Assembly: GCA_963623095.1 (NCBI GenBank) | Contig: CAVFKD010000016.1 | Span: forward strand, 1 to 36,219 | DNA: 36,219 nucleotides | Direction: 5' to 3' | From: UBA3210 sp963623095 | GTDB lineage: Bacteria > Bacillota_I > Bacilli_A > RFN20 > CAG-449 | Shown: positions 13,028 to 22,097 of the stretch, one piece after another | Numbering within the stretch: position 1 is the first letter of the stretch | Layout of the letters: each line of letters opens with the position of its first letter | Position numbers and translations under genes: made by a program | Notes under the pieces: model-generated | The model's input: only the letters and a program-made list of their open reading frames with translations | What the model was told of the DNA's origin: nothing | Databases searched by the model: none

Positions 13028-15013
13028 ATGGCAGAATTAGAAAAAGAAACTGTTTCTTACATCGCGGATGAAGATAAAGCAGATGAAGATTACACTGGTA
13101 AGAACATTCAAGTTCTTGAAGGATTAGAAGCAGTTAGAAAAAGACCTGGTATGTACATTGGTACAACATCAGAATCAGGATTACATCATTGCGTATGGGA
13201 AATTGTTGATAACGCGATTGATGAAGCTCTCGCGGGATATTGTGATACAATCCACGTAATTATTAATAAAGGCGATACAATCACTGTTACAGATAACGGT
13301 AGAGGTATTCCTGTTGATATAGTAGCAAAGACTGGTGTATCTGCATTGGAAACTGTTTATACAAAACTTCACGCAGGTGGTAAATTCGGTGAAGGCGGCG
13401 GTTATAAAGTCTCTGGTGGTTTACACGGTGTTGGTGCTTCAGTTGTTAATGCACTTTCTACATGGTTAACTGTCGAAGTTCATAAAGACGGCGGTATTTA
13501 TCAAATTAGATTCGAAAATGGCGGTCATACTGCAATCCCTTGTACTCGCGTTGGTGATTGTGATGATTCTGGTACTATTGTTACTTTTAAACCAGATCCA
13601 TTAATCTTCAAAGAAACAACAATCTTTAATTACAATACAATTAGAGATCGTATTAGACAAATGGCTTTCTTAAACAAAGGCGTTAGAATCATTGTTTCTG
13701 ATGAAAGACCTGATGAAGAAGAAAATAGAATTAAAGAAGAATTCTGTTATAAAGGCGGCGTTAAAGAATACGTTGAATATTTAAACAGAACAAAAGTTCC
13801 TATGTCTCCAGATGTCATTTATTGCGAAGGTAAAGACCAAGATGTTCAAGTAGAAATCGCAATGCAATATAACGATACTTATGTCGCGAATGTATATTCA
13901 TTCTGTAATAACATCAATACTGTTGATGGTGGTACACATGAAGAAGGATTTAGACTTGCATTAACAAGAGTTTTAAATAAATATGCAAGAGATAACAAAA
14001 TGTTAAAAGATAACGATGATTCTTTAACTCAAGATGATTGCCGTGAAGGTTTAACTGCGATTATCTCTATTAAACATAAAGATCCTCAATATGAAGGTCA
14101 AACTAAAGGTAGACTTGGTAATTTTGAAGTAAGAAAGATTGTTTCTGATGTCTTTGGCTCATGCTTAGAAAGATTCTTATCAGAAAATCCTAAAATTGCA
14201 AAATTAATCATTGATAAAGTAAAACTTGCAAGTGATGCTAGATTAGCGGCAAAAGCTGCAAGAGAAAATACAAGAAGAAAAACAGGCTTAGAAATCACTT
14301 CTTTACCTGGTAAACTTGCGGACTGTTCTTCTAAAGTTGCAGAAGAATGCGAATTATACATCGTCGAAGGTGACTCTGCTGGTGGTAGCGCAAAGCAAGG
14401 CAGAGATAGAAAAACACAAGCTATTCTTCCTTTAAGAGGTAAGATCTTAAATGTTGAAAAAGCACAAACAAAGAGAATCTTCGCGAACGCTGAAATTGGT
14501 AACCTTATTACAGCGATTGGCGGAGGATTTGGTAATGACTTCGATGTATCTAAGATTAGATATCACAAAGTTGTAATTATGACCGATGCCGATGTTGATG
14601 GCTCTCACATTAGAATTTTATTATTAACATTCTTCTTTAGATATATGAAACCTTTAATTGAACAAGGTTATGTCTATATTGCTCAACCTCCTCTATATAA
14701 AGCTAGCAGGGGTCAAAAAGACTACTATTGTTACAACGATGAACAATTAGATGTCTTAAAGAAACAAATTGGACCAGAAGCAGCAAAACGTTTATCTATC
14801 CAACGTTATAAAGGTCTTGGTGAAATGGATTTCCAACAATTATGGGAAACAACTATGGATCCTGCAAAACGTAAGATGATTAGAGTTAAACTTGATGATG
14901 CAATTCTCGCTGATCAAATCTTCGATGAATTAATGGGCGATAGAGTTGAACCAAGAAGAGAATATATTGTTGAAAACGCTAAGTTCGTTCAAAACTTAGA
15001 CTTACAAGCATAA
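13028..15013 (+). CDS. gyrB: DNA gyrase subunit B
   Basis: GyrB is the ATPase half of gyrase, which introduces negative supercoils. The 661 residues have a GHKL ATPase domain (EIVDNAIDEALAG, DNGRGIPVD, GGLHGVGASVVNAL), a transducer domain, and a Toprim domain with EGDSAGGSAKQGRDR and DADVDGSHI. The end has the QRYKGLGEM motif typical of type IIA GyrB tails. The ATG lies just after the recF stop with a strong GGGAGGT site, and gyrA follows 15 nt downstream with its own AGGAAGGAG. Confidence 0.97.
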   Translation: MAELEKETVSYIADEDKADEDYTGKNIQVLEGLEAVRKRPGMYIGTTSESGLHHCVWEIVDNAIDEALAGYCDTIHVIINKGDTITVTDNGRGIPVDIVAKTGVSALETVYTKLHAGGKFGEGGGYKVSGGLHGVGASVVNALSTWLTVEVHKDGGIYQIRFENGGHTAIPCTRVGDCDDSGTIVTFKPDPLIFKETTIFNYNTIRDRIRQMAFLNKGVRIIVSDERPDEEENRIKEEFCYKGGVKEYVEYLNRTKVPMSPDVIYCEGKDQDVQVEIAMQYNDTYVANVYSFCNNINTVDGGTHEEGFRLALTRVLNKYARDNKMLKDNDDSLTQDDCREGLTAIISIKHKDPQYEGQTKGRLGNFEVRKIVSDVFGSCLERFLSENPKIAKLIIDKVKLASDARLAAKAARENTRRKTGLEITSLPGKLADCSSKVAEECELYIVEGDSAGGSAKQGRDRKTQAILPLRGKILNVEKAQTKRIFANAEIGNLITAIGGGFGNDFDVSKIRYHKVVIMTDADVDGSHIRILLLTFFFRYMKPLIEQGYVYIAQPPLYKASRGQKDYYCYNDEQLDVLKKQIGPEAAKRLSIQRYKGLGEMDFQQLWETTMDPAKRKMIRVKLDDAILADQIFDELMGDRVEPRREYIVENAKFVQNLDLQA

Positions 15014-15028
15014 TAGGAAGGAGAATTT

Positions 15029-17626
15029 ATGGCAGAAGAAAATAAATTAGATGAAGAATTAGAAAACAAAGAAGAAACTCCTTCTGAAGATGAAGAAGAA
15101 CAAGAATTAGAAGGCATTGAAGAAGGTATTGTACCTAGCTTAACTGAAAGAGATTTAACAAAAGAAGTTAAAAATGACTTCATTGAATATGCAATGTCAG
15201 TTATTGTCTCTCGTGCTTTACCAGATGTAAGAGATGGTTTAAAACCAGTTCATAGACGTATTGTTTATGGTATGAATGAACTTGGTAATGGACCTGATAA
15301 ACCTCATAAGAAATCCGCGCGTATCGTTGGTGATGTTATGGGTCGTTATCACCCACATGGTGACTCTTCAATTTATGGTGCATTAGTTAGACTTGCACAA
15401 AACTTTAATACTCGTTATCCATTAGTTGATGGTCATGGTAACTTTGGTTCTATCGATGGTGATGGTGCCGCGGCTATGAGATATACTGAAGCAAGAATGA
15501 GTAAAATCGCTCTTGAAATGGTAAGAGATATTAAGAAAGATACAGTTGATTTTATCGATAACTACGATGGTGAAGAACAAGAACCTATTGTTTTACCAAG
15601 TAGAATTCCTAACTTAATTGTTAATGGTTCCAGCGGTATCGCGGTAGGTATGGCAACAAACATTCCTCCACATAACCTCACTGAAGCAATTAACGCAGTA
15701 CAAGCTTTAATTAAAGATCCTAATTTAACTCCAAGTGATATCATGAATAATTATTTATTCGGACCTGATTTCCCTACTGGAGGTATTATCTTAGGTAGAA
15801 GTGGTATTAAAGATGCTTATGAAACTGGTACTGGTTCAATTACTATTAGATCTAAAGCTCATATTGAAGAAATGGCTAATGGTAAAAATAGAATTGTTGT
15901 AACAGAAATTCCTTATCAAGTAAATAAAGCATTAATGATTGAAAATATCGGTCATTTAGTTCGTGATAAAGTTATTGATGGAATTACAGATATCAGAGAT
16001 GAATCAAATAAAGAAGGTATTCACATTGTTATCGAATTAAGAAAAGATGTTGTACCTGAAGTTATTTTAAATCAATTATACAAAAACACATCATTACAAA
16101 CTGGCTATGGTATTATCATGTTAGTTGTTGATAATGGTGAACCAAAAGTATTAAATATCAAACAAATCTTATCTAAATACTTAGATTTCCAATGCGAAGT
16201 TGTTGAAAGAAGAACAAGATTTGATTTAAATAAAGCTCTTGATAGATTACATATCTTAGAAGGTTTATTAAAAGCAATTGATAATATTGATGAAACAGTT
16301 GATATTATCCGTTCATCAAAAACTCAAGAAATCGCAAAAACAAGATTAATTGAAAGATTTGGTTATACAGATGTTCAAGTTAAAGCTATCTTAGATTTAA
16401 GACTTGCTAGATTAGTTGGTCTTGAAAGAGATGCAATTGTTGATGAAATTAATCAACTTAAAGAATCTATTGCATATTATGAATCATTACTCGCAGATCA
16501 TAGTAAGATTGAAGGCGTTGTTAATGATGAACTTGAAGAAATTAAACAAAAATTCGGCGATAAACGTAGAACAGAAATTTCTAACGCAGTCAGTTCAATT
16601 GATGATGAAGATTTAATTCCTGAAGAAGAAATTATTATCACTCTTACAAAATCAGGTTATATCAAACGTCAAGATCCAGATGCATTTAGAAGCCAACATA
16701 GAGGTGGAAAAGGTGTCAAAGGTATGTCAACTCATGATGATGACATGGTTGAAAAGATTGTCTACGCAAAAACACATACTGACTTATTATTCTTTACATC
16801 TTTAGGTAAAGTTTATCGTATCAGAGGTTATCAAGTACCATTCTATTCAAAGAATTCTAAAGGCTTACCTGTAGTTAACTTATTAAACTTAGAAGATAAT
16901 GAAAAAGTAAAATCAATTATCTCTATTGATGAATATAAAGAAAACGAATATCTCTTCTTCGCGACAGTTAATGGTATTGTTAAAAGATGCGATGTAAAAG
17001 AATTTGAATCTATCCGTCAAAACGGTAAGAAAGCTATCGAAATGAAAGAAGGAGATGAACTCCTTGATGTTAAATTAACTAATGGATCTGCATTAATTTC
17101 TATTTCTGCATCCAATGGTAAGATGGTTAAATTCAATGAAAATGATGTTCGTGTCATGGGTAGATCTGCTTCCGGCGTTAAAGGTATTGAAATCGGTGAT
17201 GAAGATAAAGCATTATCATTAACTACATCATTAGAAGGTAACTTAGTATTAGTTATTTCTGAAAAAGGTTATGGTAAATTATCTCCACTTGATGAATATA
17301 GATTAACTTCTAGAGGTTCTAAAGGTGTTATCACTATGAACATGACAGATAAGACTGGTAATTTAGTCTCTACTAAGAGCGTCAATGGTGATGAAGATGT
17401 TATGATTATCACTAAAGGTGGTATTATCATTAGAACATACTTAGGTGAAGTTAAAGTTGCAGGTAGAAATACTCAAGGTGTTAAGATTATTAACATCAAA
17501 GATAAAGAATCTGTTGTTTCATTAACAATTGTTCCTCATGCTGAAGAAGAAATTGTAGAAACTCCTAGTGAAACTCCTGCTGAAGAAAATGTCTCTCCAG
17601 TTGAAGAGAACAAAGAAAATAATTAA
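15029..17626 (+). CDS. gyrA: DNA gyrase subunit A
   Basis: GyrA cleaves and rejoins DNA in gyrase. The 865 residues start with an acidic extension of about 30 residues, then the winged-helix core (SYAMSVIVSRALPDVRDGL-like sequence, with EYAMSV here), catalytic Y152 in AAMRYTEARMS, and a six-bladed C-terminal domain. That domain has the gyrase-specific GyrA-box region (SQHRGGKGVKGM), which separates gyrase from topoisomerase IV. It ends in an acidic tail. In the quinolone-resistance region the sequence is HPHGDSSIYGALVRLAQ: S113 aligns with E. coli S83, but the residue aligned with D87 is G117 rather than Asp or Glu. Confidence 0.97.
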   Translation: MAEENKLDEELENKEETPSEDEEEQELEGIEEGIVPSLTERDLTKEVKNDFIEYAMSVIVSRALPDVRDGLKPVHRRIVYGMNELGNGPDKPHKKSARIVGDVMGRYHPHGDSSIYGALVRLAQNFNTRYPLVDGHGNFGSIDGDGAAAMRYTEARMSKIALEMVRDIKKDTVDFIDNYDGEEQEPIVLPSRIPNLIVNGSSGIAVGMATNIPPHNLTEAINAVQALIKDPNLTPSDIMNNYLFGPDFPTGGIILGRSGIKDAYETGTGSITIRSKAHIEEMANGKNRIVVTEIPYQVNKALMIENIGHLVRDKVIDGITDIRDESNKEGIHIVIELRKDVVPEVILNQLYKNTSLQTGYGIIMLVVDNGEPKVLNIKQILSKYLDFQCEVVERRTRFDLNKALDRLHILEGLLKAIDNIDETVDIIRSSKTQEIAKTRLIERFGYTDVQVKAILDLRLARLVGLERDAIVDEINQLKESIAYYESLLADHSKIEGVVNDELEEIKQKFGDKRRTEISNAVSSIDDEDLIPEEEIIITLTKSGYIKRQDPDAFRSQHRGGKGVKGMSTHDDDMVEKIVYAKTHTDLLFFTSLGKVYRIRGYQVPFYSKNSKGLPVVNLLNLEDNEKVKSIISIDEYKENEYLFFATVNGIVKRCDVKEFESIRQNGKKAIEMKEGDELLDVKLTNGSALISISASNGKMVKFNENDVRVMGRSASGVKGIEIGDEDKALSLTTSLEGNLVLVISEKGYGKLSPLDEYRLTSRGSKGVITMNMTDKTGNLVSTKSVNGDEDVMIITKGGIIIRTYLGEVKVAGRNTQGVKIINIKDKESVVSLTIVPHAEEEIVETPSETPAEENVSPVEENKENN

Positions 17627-17631
17627 TTTAA

Positions 17632-17660
17632 TTGAATTTAAAAATTCGTTGTAATATTAT
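17632..17660 (+). promoter_or_regulatory. Promoter of the T-box-serS unit
   Basis: TTGAAT (17632-17637) and TATTAT (17655-17660) are separated by exactly 17 nt, putting transcription start near 17667 at the 5' end of the T-box leader. It begins only 5 nt after the gyrA stop; no terminator is visible between. Confidence 0.7.
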
Positions 17661-17666
17661 TTATGT

Positions 17667-17890
17667 GTCCTTTGAAAAGGAATATCAAATTAATTTAAAT
17701 TTTAGAGAGTTATTGGTCGGTGAAAAATAACATTTAAATAATTTAGTCCACCCTTTAGGATGAAGGTAATGCTTCCGTTGATCGCGTTAAGATTATTTAA
17801 GAGACAATATAGAATATTTATATTGTAATTTGGGTGGCAACACGGGTAATTCGTCCCTTAGTATATTTTTATACTAGGGGATTTTTTATT
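17667..17890 (+). promoter_or_regulatory. T-box riboswitch controlling serS
   Basis: This leader senses uncharged tRNA. The element GAGAGTTATTGGTCGG followed by TGAAAAATAAC (17705-17731) is the apical Stem I hairpin. Stem III is ACAATATA with TATATTGT (17804-17826). The T-box itself, GGG-UGGCAAC-ACG (17832-17844), pairs GGG with CCC (17855-17857) and ACG with CGU (17852-17854) in the antiterminator. The bulge UGGC matches a tRNA ending GCCA, that is discriminator G73, as in tRNA-Ser. The terminator is CCCTTAGTATA with TATACTAGGGG (17855-17880) and then a T-run. The specifier triplet could not be assigned; a UCC at 17774-17776 is one candidate. The bulge differs from the common UGGNACC by one base. 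Confidence 0.9.
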
Positions 17891-17919
17891 ACAAAAAGGA
17901 AAGAAAGGAAAATAAAACT

Positions 17920-19200
17920 ATGTTAGATATTAAATTTGTTAGAGAAAATCCAGAAATAGTTAAAGAAAACATTAGAAAAAAATTCCAAGATGAAAAACTT
18001 CCTTTAGTTGATGAAGCAATTGAATTAGATGCAAAAATTCGTGCTTTAAAACAACAAGGTGGCGACTTAAGAGCAGAACGTAATTCATCAAGCCAAAAGA
18101 TTGGTCTTTTAATGAGAGAAAAGAAAGTTGATGAAGCAAACGCAATTAAAGCTAGAGTTGTTGAAATCAACAATCAATTAGTCGACATTGAAAAAGAAGA
18201 AGAAAATTTATCTCAAGAATTAAGAAAAAGAATGCTAGTCATTCCAAATATCATTGATCCAAGTGTACCTATTGGTAAAGATGATTCAGAAAACGTTGAA
18301 GTTAAGAAATACATTCTTCCATGGGATAAAGGATTTGAAATTCCTTATCACTTAGATATCTTAGAAAAAGTTCATGGTATTGATTTAGATGCAGCAAGAA
18401 AAGTCGCAGGTAATGGCTTCTACTATTTAACTGGTGATATTGCTAGACTTCATGAAGCAGTTATTGCTTATGCAAGAGATTTCATGATCAATAAAGGATT
18501 CACATATGTCATTCCTCCATTCATGATTAGAAGTAATGTTGTTACAGGCGTTATGTCATTCGCAGAAATGGATCAAATGATGTATAAAATTGAAGGTGAA
18601 GACTTATACTTAATTGGTACAAGTGAACACTCAATGATTGGTAGATTTATTGATACTATTACTGATCAAGATAAATTACCTATTACTTTAACTTCATACT
18701 CACCATGCTTCAGAAAAGAAAAAGGTGCACATGGTATTGAAGAAAGAGGTATTTATAGAATTCACCAATTTGAAAAACAAGAAATGATCGTTGTTTGTGA
18801 ACCAAAAGATTCAATGGATTGGTTTACAAAGATGTATAGCTATACTGTTGAATTATTCTCATCTATGGGTATACCTGTAAGAACTCTTGAATGCTGTTCA
18901 GGTGACCTTGCAGACTTAAAAGTTAAATCATACGATGTTGAAGCTTGGTCTCCACGTCAAAAGAAATACTTCGAAGTTGGTTCATGTTCTAATTTAGGTG
19001 ATGCACAAGCAAGAAGACTTGGTATTAGAATTAAAGGTGAAAACGGTAATTACTACGCTCATACATTAAATAATACTGTTGTAGCGCCTCCAAGAATGTT
19101 AATCGCAATCCTTGAAAACTTCTTAAATGAAGATGGCTCTATTGATATTCCTGAAGTATTATGGCCATATATGGGTGGAACAAAGGTTATTAAACCATAA
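17920..19200 (+). CDS. serS: Serine--tRNA ligase
   Basis: SerRS charges tRNA-Ser and supplies the precursor of Ser-tRNA(Sec) where used. The 426 residues contain the N-terminal coiled-coil tRNA-binding arm (about 1-110, rich in K, E and R) and the class II catalytic core. Motif 2 is in CFRKEKGAHGIEERGIYRIHQFEKQEM and motif 3 in NNTVVAPPRMLIAILEN, given as regions near residues 268-294 and 385-400. AAAGGAAAG precedes the start. It is expressed behind the T-box leader and ends at a bidirectional terminator. Confidence 0.97.
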   Translation: MLDIKFVRENPEIVKENIRKKFQDEKLPLVDEAIELDAKIRALKQQGGDLRAERNSSSQKIGLLMREKKVDEANAIKARVVEINNQLVDIEKEEENLSQELRKRMLVIPNIIDPSVPIGKDDSENVEVKKYILPWDKGFEIPYHLDILEKVHGIDLDAARKVAGNGFYYLTGDIARLHEAVIAYARDFMINKGFTYVIPPFMIRSNVVTGVMSFAEMDQMMYKIEGEDLYLIGTSEHSMIGRFIDTITDQDKLPITLTSYSPCFRKEKGAHGIEERGIYRIHQFEKQEMIVVCEPKDSMDWFTKMYSYTVELFSSMGIPVRTLECCSGDLADLKVKSYDVEAWSPRQKKYFEVGSCSNLGDAQARRLGIRIKGENGNYYAHTLNNTVVAPPRMLIAILENFLNEDGSIDIPEVLWPYMGGTKVIKP

Positions 19201-19209
19201 AAAACACGC

Positions 19210-19240
19210 AACATTTTAGCGAAAAACTCAAATTTAAGCA
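19210..19240 (+). repeat. Dispersed intergenic repeat, copy A
   Basis: It lies between the serS stop and the terminator. The core CATTTTAGCGAAAAACTCAA is shared exactly with copy C near 21973-21994 (22 nt identical including two leading A), followed here by ATTTAAGC. Confidence 0.65.
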
Positions 19241-19244
19241 ATTA

Positions 19245-19278
19245 AAAATCTGTTAGAGAATATCTAACAGATTTTTTT
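19245..19278. terminator. Bidirectional terminator between serS and the ABC permease gene
   Basis: A perfect 13-bp stem (AAAATCTGTTAGA with TCTAACAGATTTT, loop GAATA) has a T-run on each strand: TTTTTTTG rightward and TTTTTAATT leftward. It ends serS from the left and the ABC operon from the right. Confidence 0.9.
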
Positions 19279-19279
19279 G

Positions 19280-21076
19280 TTATTCGACTGATTTTAAAGA
19301 TTCGTTCATATCTACTTTTTTGATTTTATGCTTTGTAATAAATATGACTATTACTACAAAGATAACTGAAATGACAAATGCAAGTATATATGAATACCAA
19401 TTGATGTCAGATATTTTACCAAAATCTAACATAGTAAATACGATATTTAAGAAAACTATAGCTAGAGGAATACCAACTATTATACCTATTAATGACATAA
19501 TAAATATTTCTCTATAAATAAAGCCATTAACTTCTGGATTGATATAACCTAAAACTTCTAGTGTTGCTATATCTCTTTTTCTTTCACCAATATTCATGGT
19601 GGTTAAATTGTATAAAACTAAGATAGATAATGCCATTGCGAAGAATACAACCGCGAGAGCGATTAATTTAATAGTGTCTCCATTATCAATATTGAAGCCT
19701 GAAACAACAATACCTTGGCTAGAAATATCATATAATCCTAAACCTGCCATAACAAGAATTGTAGTTCCACATATAGAAACAACAATCATATAGAATCTTC
19801 CTTTAAATCTAAATACATTTCTTAAAGTAGATTTATATTTAAAAGATAATCTTTTCCAAATAAATGATATTTTTTCAAGTAAGATCTTTTTACCTGGTTT
19901 TAAACTTTTTTGTAAAAATAAATTTGCAGGTATTTCTTTTACATCTTTATATGAAATAATAAATGTGATTAATAACATTACAAGTATCATTCCTAATGAG
20001 GAATATAATCCCATTGTTAATGAAATTGATGAAGTTACTTTTGGAAGGAAGAATAAACCTTCAAAAGCTTCATAAACTATATTAGGTAAGAACATTACTC
20101 CAGTTATTAAACCAAATAAACATCCAATCAATGTACAAGATAATGAGAATAAAATATATTTAAATATAATGGTACTATCTTTATAACCTAATGATTTTAA
20201 ACAACCAATATTTTTTCTTTCTTCATCAATTAATCTTGTGATATTAGTGAAACATACTAATCCAACAACTGCGATAAAGAATAATGGGAATGCCATAGTA
20301 ATAATAGATACTTTATCGGTTAATCCTTTAATAGTTGCGTAGGATAAATTTTCATCTAGAGTTAAATAAGCAAAATTATCTTCATTAAATTCTTCTTTTA
20401 ATAAAGAAATATTATCTTTTACTTTCTCTATATAATCAGAGGCAAAATAATTACTTACATTATTACATTTTATATATAAATCAGTTGTAGGAATTAATGA
20501 ACTAAGGAGACAATGATCTTTAGAAAAATAAATGATAGTATCTAAATATTCTTCACTGACTTGATGAATATCACCTTGTCTTGATATTAATAATGGATTT
20601 TTAATAATACCGGTAATAGTAAACTCCATATTATAGATAGTTAATTTTTCACCAATAGAACGAGTTTTTACGTTAGAAGAGGCTTCTTCTACGCAAATTT
20701 CATTATTGCTAGAAGGCAAATCACCTTCGAGTAATTCTAATTTATTGACTTCATTATTAAAATCATAAATATAAAATCTAGTTGTTTCATTTTCAATATC
20801 TACCATTGAAAGTTCTTGATAAGAAGATACAAATGAATAAGATTTTATTTTTTCTATTTCTTCAGAAGTAAAACCTGTGGTAGCTTTAGATTTAATAATA
20901 ATATCAGGTGTATTAGTTTCTACATAATAATCATTTAATGAATCTAATACTTTTGGAGATATGCCACCTAATCCCGTGACAAAACATATTCCAATCCCAA
21001 TAATTAATAACATCGCAATAAAACGAGCAAGGTTATTTTTAATCATTCTAAATAGTTCTTTATAGAAAGCTTTCAT
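19280..21076 (-). CDS. FtsX-like ABC transporter permease
   Basis: This is the membrane subunit of a MacB/LolCDE-type ABC system, partner of the ATPase encoded just upstream. The ATG at 21076 overlaps the ATPase stop (TAATG); a TTG two codons earlier closer to GAGGAG is an alternative start. The 598 residues have an N-terminal membrane segment (about 17-37), an extracytoplasmic domain of about 210 residues, and three membrane segments (about 255-380). A cytoplasmic link, a further segment near 430, a short loop and three final segments (about 470-590) follow. Two FtsX domains are present, with family-like ERKNIGCLKSLGY and ERKRDIATLEVLGY motifs. The substrate is unknown; such pairs export lipoproteins or peptides, or transmit envelope signals. 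Confidence 0.88.
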   Translation of the reverse strand: MKAFYKELFRMIKNNLARFIAMLLIIGIGICFVTGLGGISPKVLDSLNDYYVETNTPDIIIKSKATTGFTSEEIEKIKSYSFVSSYQELSMVDIENETTRFYIYDFNNEVNKLELLEGDLPSSNNEICVEEASSNVKTRSIGEKLTIYNMEFTITGIIKNPLLISRQGDIHQVSEEYLDTIIYFSKDHCLLSSLIPTTDLYIKCNNVSNYFASDYIEKVKDNISLLKEEFNEDNFAYLTLDENLSYATIKGLTDKVSIITMAFPLFFIAVVGLVCFTNITRLIDEERKNIGCLKSLGYKDSTIIFKYILFSLSCTLIGCLFGLITGVMFLPNIVYEAFEGLFFLPKVTSSISLTMGLYSSLGMILVMLLITFIISYKDVKEIPANLFLQKSLKPGKKILLEKISFIWKRLSFKYKSTLRNVFRFKGRFYMIVVSICGTTILVMAGLGLYDISSQGIVVSGFNIDNGDTIKLIALAVVFFAMALSILVLYNLTTMNIGERKRDIATLEVLGYINPEVNGFIYREIFIMSLIGIIVGIPLAIVFLNIVFTMLDFGKISDINWYSYILAFVISVIFVVIVIFITKHKIKKVDMNESLKSVE

Positions 21077-21777
21077 TACCAAGAAATCTCCTCGACTGTT
21101 TTAGGATTAGGATTAAATTCTTCTTTACTAATAGAACCATTCTTTATATATAAGACATGATCCGCGATTTCTTTGATTTGACTATTGTGAGTAACAATAA
21201 TTACTGTTTTACCATCTTCTTTAACTAATTTAGTTAATAATTTTAATATTTGTTTACCTGTTTCAATATCTAATGCACCAGTTGGTTCATCGCATAATAA
21301 TAACTTAGGGTTTTTAGCAATCGCTCGAGCGATCGATACTCTTTGTTGTTGACCTCCGGATAATTGAGAAGGAAAGTTTTCTTTTTTATCTTCTAGACCA
21401 ACTAATTTTAAAGTTTCATCAGGGTTTAATGCATCTTTACATATTTCAGTTGCGAGTTCAATATTTTCATGCGCGGTTAAATTAGCCATTAAATTATAAA
21501 ATTGAAATACGAATCCTACATCATTTCTTCTATATAATGTTAATTGTTTTGAATTTAATCCATATAATGATTTCTTATCGACAACTAAATCACCAGATGT
21601 AATATAATCCATTCCTCCAATCATATTTAACAATGTTGTTTTACCTGCGCCAGAAGGACCTAATATAACAACTAATGTACCTTTATCGATTTTAAAATTA
21701 ACATCTTTTAATGCTTCGGTGATAACTCCATTTACATTAAATGTTTTACAAAGATTTTTTGCTTCTATATATGCCAT
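21076..21777 (-). CDS. ABC transporter ATP-binding protein (MacB/LolD-type)
   Basis: This is the ATPase subunit for the adjacent FtsX-like permease. The start at 21777 is chosen because GGAGG precedes it; an ATG four codons earlier overlaps that site. The 233 residues have Walker A GPSGAGKTT (about 40-48), the Q-loop FQFYNLMANLTAHENIELA typical of the MacB/LolD family (region about 92-110), signature LSGGQQQR, Walker B LLLCDEPTGALD and the switch histidine in VIIVTH. A promoter with a palindrome over its -10 lies upstream. Confidence 0.93.
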   Translation of the reverse strand: MAYIEAKNLCKTFNVNGVITEALKDVNFKIDKGTLVVILGPSGAGKTTLLNMIGGMDYITSGDLVVDKKSLYGLNSKQLTLYRRNDVGFVFQFYNLMANLTAHENIELATEICKDALNPDETLKLVGLEDKKENFPSQLSGGQQQRVSIARAIAKNPKLLLCDEPTGALDIETGKQILKLLTKLVKEDGKTVIIVTHNSQIKEIADHVLYIKNGSISKEEFNPNPKTVEEISW

Positions 21778-21818
21778 AAAGACCTCCATAAATAAGTTAT
21801 AAATAATTTCATTTAACG

Positions 21819-21853
21819 TTGATTATTATAACAATCAAATATTATCTATTCAA
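21819..21853 (-). promoter_or_regulatory. Promoter of the ABC operon with a 20-bp palindrome over the -10
   Basis: On the minus strand TTGAAT (complement of 21848-21853) and TATAAT (complement of 21825-21830) are 17 nt apart. The -10 lies at the centre of TTGATTRTTATAAYAATCAA (21819-21838), a 20-bp inverted repeat with a single mismatched position pair. This is a typical repressor-operator placement; no regulator gene is adjacent. Confidence 0.65.
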
Positions 21854-21902
21854 TTAACAATAATAAATAATTTATTTAGTATGTAAATTTGATTAAAATA
21901 CT

Positions 21903-21935
21903 TGAGATTTTAGCACAAAACTTGAATTTAAGACA
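21903..21935 (+). repeat. Dispersed intergenic repeat, copy B
   Basis: AGATTTTAGCACAAAACTTG followed by AATTTAAGAC is a diverged copy of the family, in the AT-rich 320-nt gap between the ABC operon and the alcohol dehydrogenase gene. Confidence 0.55.
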
Positions 21936-21972
21936 AAAAATGCTGTTTTTTTAAAAAAATATAAAAATAACA

Positions 21973-22008
21973 AACATTTTAGCGAAAAACTCAACTTTTG
22001 AGCGCATA
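21973..22008 (+). repeat. Dispersed intergenic repeat, copy C
   Basis: It is identical to copy A over 22 nt (core CATTTTAGCGAAAAACTCAA), then CTTTTGAGCGC. Here CTCAA and TTGAG form a small dyad. It lies about 90 nt upstream of the alcohol dehydrogenase gene. Confidence 0.65.
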
Positions 22009-22041
22009 TTTTAAAAATTAAAAAATAAAATAAAAAATATC

Positions 22042-22082
22042 TTGACCTAAAGTTGACTTGAGGATTTAAGATTAACTTATAT
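22042..22082 (+). promoter_or_regulatory. Promoter region of the alcohol dehydrogenase gene with tandem TTGAC boxes
   Basis: TTGACC (22042-22047) and TTGACT (22053-22058) are spaced 11 bp apart. Downstream candidates for the -10 are TTAAGA/TAAGAT (about 22066-22072) for the first and TTATAT (22077-22082) for the second. Which one is used cannot be decided; the second would start transcription almost at the ribosome site. Confidence 0.4.
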
Positions 22083-22097
22083 TAAGGAGGAAATGTT

